DNA from: Streptomyces sp. NRRL F-2664
GTDB lineage: Bacteria; Actinomycetota; Actinomycetes; Streptomycetales; Streptomycetaceae
Direction of reading: 5' to 3'
Length of the DNA stretch: 10,340 nucleotides
Assembly: GCF_000719345.1 (NCBI RefSeq)
Contig: NZ_JOFX01000086.1
Location: forward strand, 1-10,340
Part shown: piece after piece, positions 5,925 to 10,340 of the stretch
Numbering within the stretch: the first letter of the stretch is position 1
Layout of the letters: each line of letters opens with the position of its first letter
Program-made: the position numbers and the translations under genes
The notes under the pieces: model-generated
What the model saw: the letters and a program-made list of their open reading frames with translations, nothing else
Databases searched by the model: none
What the model was told of the DNA's origin: nothing

Positions 5925-6080
5925 TTCGCCCCGCCCGGCAGTCGGCCGACGCCGTGGGGCTGACTCGGGGCGCGCGTGACGCCGGTCCCCAAGACCCAGT
6001 TGTGGTCTTGGGGACCGGCGTTGTCGTTCCACCCCCACGAATCGCCAACAGCGTCGGCCAGTCGGCCGGGCGGGGCGGAA
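5925..6080. repeat. Long imperfect inverted repeat (about 75 bases per arm) with a perfect 18-bp core
   Basis: The core is ACGCCGGTCCCCAAGACC (5979-5996), seven unpaired bases, then GGTCTTGGGGACCGGCGT (6004-6021), a perfect 18-bp stem. The symmetry continues outward: CGCCCCGCCCGG at 5927-5938 is the exact complement of 6066-6077, and GGCCGACGC (about 5944-5952) matches GCGTCGGCC (about 6051-6059). Arms are 70 and 74 bases, so a few small indels interrupt the pairing. The structure lies between convergent genes. I see no obvious target-site duplication at its ends. Confidence 0.75.
5979..6021 (-). terminator. Probable bidirectional terminator (core of the long palindrome)
   Basis: The perfect 18-bp stem with a 7-base loop begins 126 bases past the stop of the peptide transporter on its strand and lies about 190 bases past the cold-shock stop on the other strand. 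Position between convergent genes and stem stability fit a bidirectional terminator. The much longer outer symmetry suggests it may be more than that. Confidence 0.5.
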
Positions 6081-6146
6081 CAGGCCCGAATGAAACGACA
6101 TCGCCAGATCACTGCGGCGACCCCGTCTGCGGTGGGCGGGAGCGCG

Positions 6147-7637
6147 TCAGTGGATGCCGCGCATGAGCAGCTTGACCTTCTTGCGGTACAGGTAGACCGC
6201 AATGCCGGCGAGCGCAGCCAGCGCGCCCTGGCTGGCGAACCAGCTTTGCGTGTCGGTCGGCACACCGCACAGCTGGAGCAGCGCGATGGTCGAGTCGCCC
6301 GCGGTAACCGCGAGGAAGAAGACGCCCATCATCTGCGAGCCGTACTTCTTCGGGGCCAGCTTGGTGGTCATCGACAGGCCGACAGGGGAGAGGCACAGCT
6401 CGCCGACGGTCTGGATGAAGTACACCGAGACCAGCCACATCGGGGTGACCTTGCCGCCGGCGGCCGCACCCTGGGCGATCATCATGATGCCGAAGGAGAG
6501 ACCCACCATGACTAGGGCGAAGGAGAACTTCGCCACGGTACTCGGCTCCTTGGAGCGGTGCGCCAGCGCCACCCACAGCCAGGCGAAGAGCGGGGCCAGC
6601 GCCATGACGAACAGCGGGTTCAGCGACTGGAACCAGCTCTCCGGGAAGCCGAAACCGAACAGCATGGACTCGGTGTGGCCTTTGGCGAACAGCGACAGGG
6701 TCGAACCGGTCTGGTCATAAATGGCCCAGAAGATCGCCGCGGCGATGAAGAACCACACGTAGGCCGACATCCGGGACTGCTCGACGGGCTCCAGGTCGCG
6801 GTCGCGCTTGATGCGCAGCAGTGACCAGGCCGGCAGCACCAGGCCGAGGACGGTCAGCGGCCACAGGGCGTAGTTGATCGTGAAAACGCCGGCCAGCCCT
6901 ATGAGCGCGTACGCGGCGGCAGCGACGCACAGCCATACCAGGCCCTTCCTGACAACCGCGGACTTCTCAGCAGCGCTCAAGGGGTCCGGGACCCGGCTCG
7001 AGACCGGGTTCAGATGGCGGAAGCCGATGAAGTAGAAGAGCAGACCCAGCGCCATACCGGCACCGGCCATGGCGAAGCCGATGTGCCAGTCGAGCTCTTG
7101 GCCGACCCAGCCGATAGTCAGCGGGGCGGCAAAGGCACCCAGGTTGATGCCCATGTAGAAGATTGTGAAGCCGCCGTCACGACGCGGGTCGTTCTTGTCC
7201 CTATACAGCTGGCCGACCATCGTGGAAATGTTGGCTTTCAACACACCCGAACCGGCCGCGATCAGCGCCAGGCCGACGAAGAACGAAGCCGTGGACGGGA
7301 CCGCCAGCAGGAAGTGCCCCGCCATAATCACCACCCCGGCAACGGCGACCGCTTTGCGGGCACCCCACACGCGGTCCCCCAGCCAGCCGCCCGGAAGGGC
7401 GAGCAGGTAGACCATCGCGTTGTAGACGGAGTAGATCGCGACCGCCGTCGCGTCGTTCATCCCGAGGCCGCCGTCGGCCACATTCGCGGCCAGGTAGAGC
7501 ACAAGCAGCGCGCGCATGCCGTAGAAGCTGTAGCGCTCCCACATCTCCGTCATGAAGAGGAAGGCGAGGCCGCTGGGGTGGCCGAGAAAGGTCTTCTCGC
7601 CGGTGGCGGCCGAGCCCTTCGTCAGGCTTGAAGCCAT
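6147..7637 (-). CDS. Proton-coupled oligopeptide transporter (POT/PTR family, MFS fold)
   Basis: A complete 496-residue integral membrane protein that imports di- and tripeptides with protons. The N-terminal motif EMWERYSFYGMRALLVLYL (31-49) carries the POT E-x-x-E-R motif (E31, E34, R35) needed for proton coupling. GGWLGDRVWGARKAV (83-97) is the MFS loop motif. K134 lies in GVLKANISTMVGQLY. FTIFYMGINLGAF (157-169) is the PTR2 family signature. FWAIYDQTGSTL (303-314) and GELCLSPVGLS (412-422, with E413) are conserved C-domain peptide-site blocks. Hydrophobic segments throughout fit 12-14 helices. ATG at 7635-7637 is chosen because AAGGA lies six bases upstream; the in-frame TTG two codons earlier touches the ribosome binding site. 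It is a single gene, convergent with the cold-shock gene. All key residues are present, so it should be functional. Confidence 0.95.
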   Translation of the reverse strand: MASSLTKGSAATGEKTFLGHPSGLAFLFMTEMWERYSFYGMRALLVLYLAANVADGGLGMNDATAVAIYSVYNAMVYLLALPGGWLGDRVWGARKAVAVAGVVIMAGHFLLAVPSTASFFVGLALIAAGSGVLKANISTMVGQLYRDKNDPRRDGGFTIFYMGINLGAFAAPLTIGWVGQELDWHIGFAMAGAGMALGLLFYFIGFRHLNPVSSRVPDPLSAAEKSAVVRKGLVWLCVAAAAYALIGLAGVFTINYALWPLTVLGLVLPAWSLLRIKRDRDLEPVEQSRMSAYVWFFIAAAIFWAIYDQTGSTLSLFAKGHTESMLFGFGFPESWFQSLNPLFVMALAPLFAWLWVALAHRSKEPSTVAKFSFALVMVGLSFGIMMIAQGAAAGGKVTPMWLVSVYFIQTVGELCLSPVGLSMTTKLAPKKYGSQMMGVFFLAVTAGDSTIALLQLCGVPTDTQSWFASQGALAALAGIAVYLYRKKVKLLMRGIH

Positions 7638-7745
7638 GGTCAATCCTTGCTTGCTCGGGACGCCGCACTTCGTGAGCGGGGAGGGCCGGTGACGCGCACC
7701 GTCGCGCGTTAGGGGCCCGGCCCACAGCTCCTCGATGAAAGGGGC

Positions 7746-7757
7746 GGGAACGTTCCC
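7746..7757. promoter_or_regulatory. 12-bp perfect palindrome, candidate operator
   Basis: GGGAACGTTCCC is a perfect palindrome located 108 bases upstream of the transporter start and 30 bases upstream of the divergent small ORF at 7788. Position and symmetry fit a dimeric regulator site shared by two divergent promoters, but no regulator gene is in the window and no -35/-10 elements are clear. Confidence 0.3.
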
Positions 7758-7787
7758 CCGGGATCAGTCACCCGAGGAGGGGGTAGC

Positions 7788-7946
7788 GTGCTGAAAGCCG
7801 GTGAGCAGCGCCTAACCCTTAAACCGGACAACGGGCAGGGCCCGGATCGGCTCCGCGCGGTGCTGCAGCCCTACAAGCCGGAGGCTCGGTTGCCCCCGGG
7901 CCGCGAGGGAATACCCGCCGGCTGCGGTGACCCCAATCTCGCATAG
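7788..7946 (+). CDS. Possible small protein, 52 residues, unknown
   Basis: GTG at 7788 follows a very strong Shine-Dalgarno run (AGGAGGGGG starting at 7775, seven bases between GGAGG and the start). The frame reads LKAGEQRLTLKPDNGQGPD, then RLRAVLQPYKPEARLPPG, and stops at TAG 7944-7946. About three-quarters of codons end in G or C overall, and about nine-tenths in the middle section (codons 13-41), which is coding-like for this DNA. The product would be small, charged, soluble and without a signal peptide or membrane segment. I do not recognise it. It is divergent from the transporter. It may be genuine, the 5' stub of a longer gene cut by the IS3 fragment, or a chance frame behind a good ribosome binding site. 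Confidence 0.35.
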   Translation: MLKAGEQRLTLKPDNGQGPDRLRAVLQPYKPEARLPPGREGIPAGCGDPNLA

Positions 7947-8119
7947 CGGTGACCCGTTCCGCTTCCCCCAGGGCGCCTGATTTCGCCGGCGTTTCGCTGG
8001 GGGCCGATCAGCGGACAAGACATGCAGATGAAGGCAGGGCTGCGTGGCAGGCCAACACGGCCCGGCCGTAAAGGACCGGGCTTGGAGGTTGCACGACTGG
8101 CTGCCGTGGTGGTCCCCTC

Positions 8120-8146
8120 TGAGCTTGTCCGCTTTGACGGACACCT
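8120..8146. repeat. Right terminal repeat region of an IS3-type element
   Basis: GAGCTTGTCCGCTTTGACGG begins at 8121 and runs into ACACC. Its reverse complement, GGTGTCCGTCAAAGCGGACA, looks like the terminal repeat seen at the ends of actinobacterial IS3-family elements, and it lies 13-40 bases past the stop of the IS3 transposase fragment. TGTCCG and CGGACA within it also form a small hairpin. It probably marks the intact right end of an otherwise lost IS3 copy. Confidence 0.5.
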
Positions 8147-8158
8147 TTGGCGTGGTGG

Positions 8159-8433
8159 TTAGGCTGCGAGTGCGGCCTCGTAGTCGGCGTGGCTGAGGTA
8201 GCCGAGGCTGCCGTGGAGCCGGTGCAAGTTGTACAGCCTTCGGTTTCCACCCGGAGGTCGCGGTTCGGCCGGCTGTCCGGGGGGCCGGTACTGGGCGCCC
8301 AGCTCGTTCTTCAGGGCGGAGAAGAACGACTCCGCGAGAGCGTTGTCCCAGCACTGGCCGGTGCGGCCGACGGACAGCCGGACGTTGAACTCTGCTGCCA
8401 GCAGACCGAAATCGTGGCTGGTGCACTGAGCGA
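8159..8433 (-). pseudogene. IS3-family transposase (OrfB) C-terminal fragment
   Basis: The reverse strand encodes CTSHDFGLLAAEFNVRLSVG, then RTGQCWDNALAESFFSALKN, and near the end LHRLHGSLGYLSHADYEAAL, stopping at TAA 8159-8161. These are the hallmark C-terminal blocks of IS3 OrfB integrase-type transposases: 'S-S--G---DNA--ESFF--LK-E', whose Glu is the third catalytic residue of the DDE triad, and the 'YN--R-HS-LGY-SP-D-E' tail. The first two catalytic Asp residues and the whole upstream half (with OrfA) are absent. The stretch between LKNEL and RLHGSLGY (about 8215-8290) is unlike the family and probably carries compensating frameshifts. At about 8430-8436 it joins the IS30 fragment. Confidence 0.8.
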
Positions 8434-8435
8434 GT

Positions 8436-8680
8436 TCAATCCGTCGTTGCAACACCGGGCTATTGCAGTGAGCGTAGCTGTTCGTCGAAAGACCTCGGCC
8501 GGTGTCCGCCAGCCGAGGATCTTGCGGGGCCGGTTGCTGATCGTCAAAGCAACAGCTCGAGGTCCGCGGACGACCAGCGGGAGAGATTCGCTGCCTCCTG
8601 GGAGATGCTTACGCAGCAGCCCGTTCGTGTTCTCGGCCGTTGCCAGGGCGAGTGCGGGTCGGCGAAGAACACTTTCGCCC
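8436..8680 (-). pseudogene. IS30-family transposase C-terminal fragment, frameshifted
   Basis: On the reverse strand, blocks in successive frames are [13 protein letters not shown] (from 8675), [41 protein letters not shown] and DEQLRSLQ, ending at TAG 8460-8462. Together they rebuild the classical IS30 C-terminus '[31 protein letters not shown]...LN-RPRKTLGW-TPAE', which holds the final catalytic Glu (in ENTNGLLR). At least three frameshifts interrupt it, one being an extra T near 8488. Everything upstream of the 'DPHSPWQ' block is missing, replaced near 8680 by the IS110 remnant on the other strand. It is a non-functional fragment. Confidence 0.75.
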
Positions 8681-8683
8681 GGA

Positions 8684-9457
8684 TCCGCGGCCTGCCCACC
8701 CCACCCCAGCCTCGAGCGGGTGCTCGGCCCGAGACTGGACCACGCCGCCGTCACCTGGCTCCTCGAGCGCTACGGATCCCCGGCCGCCCTGCGCAAGGCC
8801 GACCGTCGCAGACTCGCCGAGGCGATCCGGCCCAAGGCCCCCGCATGGCCACCCGGCTGACCGACGACGTCTTCGACGCCCTCGACCAACAGACTGTCGT
8901 GGTCTTGGGAACCGGCACCCGCGACGCGTTCCTCCCGTCGCTGGCCCGCTCGCCGACCGCAGTCCACGACCAGCGCCGGGCGCTGGAAGCCCAGACCATC
9001 ACCCTGCTGGAGCCCGCCCTCTTCACCAGGTCCCGACCTCGATGCCCGGGAGCCGTCAGCCAGGACCGCCGCCGTCCTGCTGGCCACCGCCGACGACGGC
9101 ACCGGCTTCCCCGGCGCCGCCCGCCTCGCCTCCGACGCCGGCCTCGCCCCACGGCCAGATCGCCGGCAACCTCCACGGCGAACACGCACCCGCGGCGGAA
9201 ACCGGCAGCTCAAACCCGCCATGTTCCTCTCCGCCTTCGCCTGCATGAACGTCGGCCCCGCCTCACGCGCCTACTGCGACCGGCAAAGAGCCCGCGGCAA
9301 AACCCACACCCAAGCCCTCCTCCGCCCCGCCCGCCAACGCATCAGCGTCCTGTCTGCCATGCTCCGCGACGGCACCTTCTGCGAAGCCCGGACCCCAAGG
9401 CATGACCACCCCAAACAACCACATACCCGGCACCACGTCCGTAACGAAGAACATTGA
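8684..9457 (+). pseudogene. IS110-family transposase, C-terminal two-thirds, multiply frameshifted
   Basis: Forward blocks in order are SLERVLGPRLDHAAVTWLLE and RYGSPAALRKADRRRLAEAI (one frame), then after a shift near 8845 MATRLTDDVFDALDQQTVVV and PSLARSPTAVHDQRRALEAQ, then in a third frame QVPTSMPG (near 9030), and finally TAAVLLATADDGTGFPGAAR, LASDAGLAP, GGNRQLKPAMFLSAFACMN, RARGKTHTQALLRPARQRIS and AMLRDGTF. This is the full C-terminal course of an IS110/IS116/IS902 transposase including the Tnp (Transposase_20) domain; the region following AGLAP that holds the catalytic Ser is scrambled. The N-terminal DEDD domain is absent. At least three frameshifts make it dead. It abuts the IS30 fragment on the left and the IS5 pseudogene on the right. 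Confidence 0.85.
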
Positions 9458-9458
9458 G

Positions 9459-10035
9459 CTTCTTCAGCACTGCTTCTCCAGGGTGGGGACGGCCTTGGTC
9501 ATTGACGTGAGTGTGTTGGGGCTGACGCGGGCTCTGCGGAAGATCCGCCAGGCCTTGAGTCGTGTGAAGGCTCGTTCCACGGGTGAGCGGAGTCGGGCGT
9601 GTGCCCGGTTGGCGGACTTGTCTTTGATGGTGAGGTCACGGCTCGGTGCTTCTTGACGGATGTCGCGAACGTTCCGCCGGCGCCTTGGTAGGCCTTGTCC
9701 GCGAGGGCGGGGATCTTTTAGGCGTTCACAGAGCGTGAGATGTTGTGTATGCGGGCGGCGGTGACGTCCGCGGTCCGTGCGGGCATGGCCGGTGAGTACC
9801 AGATGAGTCCACCGGCCGCACCGGTGACCGCCTGGATGTTCACCCCGTGGCGGCGGTGCTTGCCTGAGCAGTCGTCCCGGCCGTTGCCGACACGGTGGCA
9901 CTCGGCGAGCGTGCCGTCGTGCTTGCGCAGATACACGAGTGCGATCAGGGCCCGCTGAGAGGCAGGCAGCTTGCACCGGCGGTCACCCTCACGGGTGGCA
10001 CCTGCACACGCCACCCCCGCCGGCAGCCGCATGGG
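9459..10035 (-). pseudogene. IS5-family transposase with an internal deletion and frameshifts
   Basis: The reverse strand begins near 10032 with GDRRCKLPASQRALIALVYL and RKHD, then jumps directly into GTLAECHRVGNGRDDCSGKH, RRHGVNIQAVTGAAGGLIWY, and then ALADKAYQGAGGTFATSVKK, RDLTIKDKSANRAHARLRSP, VERAFTRLKAWRIFRRARVS, ending at TGA 9464-9466. This is a DDE_Tnp_4-type IS5 transposase; D of DGTLAE, D of ALADKAY and E of PVERAF are the likely catalytic triad. Related proteins have about 60 more residues between the KHD block and the DGTLAE block, so that segment is deleted. Three frameshifts (near 9735, 9715 and 9650) also interrupt it. The last 100 bases match the fragment at 4051-4166. Confidence 0.8.
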
Positions 10036-10113
10036 CCGTTCGGAGGAAAGACAGCCGTCCCGGGGGCCTGTTCTTCTGGACAGAATGCCTGACCGATATG
10101 TTCCTCTCTCCCC

Positions 10114-10117
10114 GGAG
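10114..10117 (+). promoter_or_regulatory. Ribosome binding site deciding the start of the last gene
   Basis: GGAG lies seven bases before GTG at 10125. The in-frame ATG at 10098 has no Shine-Dalgarno sequence upstream, so the GTG start is preferred. Confidence 0.5.
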
Positions 10118-10124
10118 TGCGTCC

Positions 10125-10340
10125 GTGCCTTCCCCTTATTCTCCTCTGTCTTCCGCTGCCGCTTCTGTGCGGCGTGTCCGCCGGAATGGTGTGGCCGGCC
10201 TGCTGGCCCTGGCCGCTGCCGGCACCGTCGTCGGGGAGAGCGCGGGTGAGGCGTTCGCCGCTCCGGGTTCCCGCTCTGCTGCCGCCACGGCGGCTGCCGC
10301 GACGGCGGCGGTGCCGGTGTCGGGTGTGTTTGCGCCGGGT
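10125..10340 (+). CDS. Secreted protein, N-terminal part only (runs off the window)
   Basis: From GTG at 10125 the frame is open to the end of the window (72 codons). Residues about 14-22 form a positively charged n-region (SVRRVRRNG), followed by a hydrophobic core GVAGLLALAAAGTVVG and an alanine-rich end with a probable signal-peptidase site after EAFA. The mature N-terminus is an Ala/Thr/Ser/Pro-rich stretch (GSRSAAATAAAATAAVPVS), typical of linkers in exported Streptomyces proteins. No catalytic or binding domain is reached, so I cannot name a function; cell-wall hydrolases and FG-GAP/VCBS-type proteins often begin like this. The run of arginines is not a clear twin-arginine motif, so Sec export is more likely. 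ATG at 10098 is the alternative start. The gene begins about 90 bases after the IS5 remnant. Confidence 0.6.
   Translation, partial: MPSPYSPLSSAAASVRRVRRNGVAGLLALAAAGTVVGESAGEAFAAPGSRSAAATAAAATAAVPVSGVFAPG

Noticed and set aside
5890..6075. Three copies of AGTCGGCCG around the palindrome, considered as a direct-repeat or CRISPR-like array
   Set aside because: Only nine bases long, irregularly spaced, and partly explained by the two arms of the inverted repeat; no spacers or repeat unit of CRISPR size.
7014..7631. Forward open frame opposite the peptide transporter
   Set aside because: Antisense shadow of a fully conserved transporter; the His/Arg/Asp-rich translation matches nothing.
7641..7643. 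TTG start for the peptide transporter, two codons before the ATG
   Set aside because: It touches the AAGGA ribosome binding site with no spacing; ATG at 7635-7637 has the normal six-base gap.
10085..10249. ATG at 10085 starting a frame in the last 250 bases
   Set aside because: Its translation is Cys/Arg/Pro-rich and ends in a stop, whereas the overlapping frame from 10125 has a proper signal peptide and stays open.

Overview
The window looks like chromosomal (possibly arm or linear-plasmid) DNA of a Streptomyces or close relative. The reasons are very high GC, strong GC bias at third codon positions, GTG and TTG starts, Shine-Dalgarno sites of the AGGAG type, and gene families typical of that genus (DUF4360 secreted proteins, a Csp-type cold-shock protein, a POT peptide transporter, and IS110/IS701/IS5/IS30/IS3 debris). 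This is inference from sequence only.

Layout. About 1-335 holds the abutting ends of two dead transposases, an IS701-type (- strand) and an IS110-type C-terminus (+ strand). About 336-1250 has no supportable gene. About 1283-1690 is the 5' end of an IS110 transposase (- strand) with its upstream non-coding end, the place where IS110 elements encode their bridge RNA; it contains a clear inverted repeat. 1691-2312 is gene-poor with several hairpins, the last (2243-2268) being the likely terminator of the next operon. 2313-3669 (- strand) is an operon of two tandem, clearly paralogous secreted DUF4360 proteins. 4051-4313 holds 3' ends of two different IS5-type transposases. 4608-5459 (+) is a GNAT-like acetyltransferase and 5587-5790 (+) a cold-shock protein, followed by a strong terminator hairpin. 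6147-7637 (-) is a complete proton-coupled peptide transporter, convergent with the cold-shock gene; between them lies an unusually long imperfect inverted repeat with a perfect 18-bp core. Upstream of the transporter are a 12-bp palindrome and a divergent 52-codon ORF with a strong ribosome binding site. 8120-10035 is a graveyard of four transposases (IS3, IS30, IS110, IS5), all truncated or frameshifted. A new secreted protein begins at 10125 and runs off the window.

The intact genes (DUF4360 pair, GNAT plus cold-shock gene, transporter) do not form one pathway. They look like separate functional islands between decayed insertion sequences. I see no tRNA, rRNA or CRISPR array and no defence or biosynthetic system. 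The items most worth a second look are the long palindrome at 5925-6080, the IS110 left end with its possible bridge-RNA remnant, the duplicated DUF4360 operon, the small divergent ORF at 7788, and the related IS5 3' ends at 4051 and 9459.
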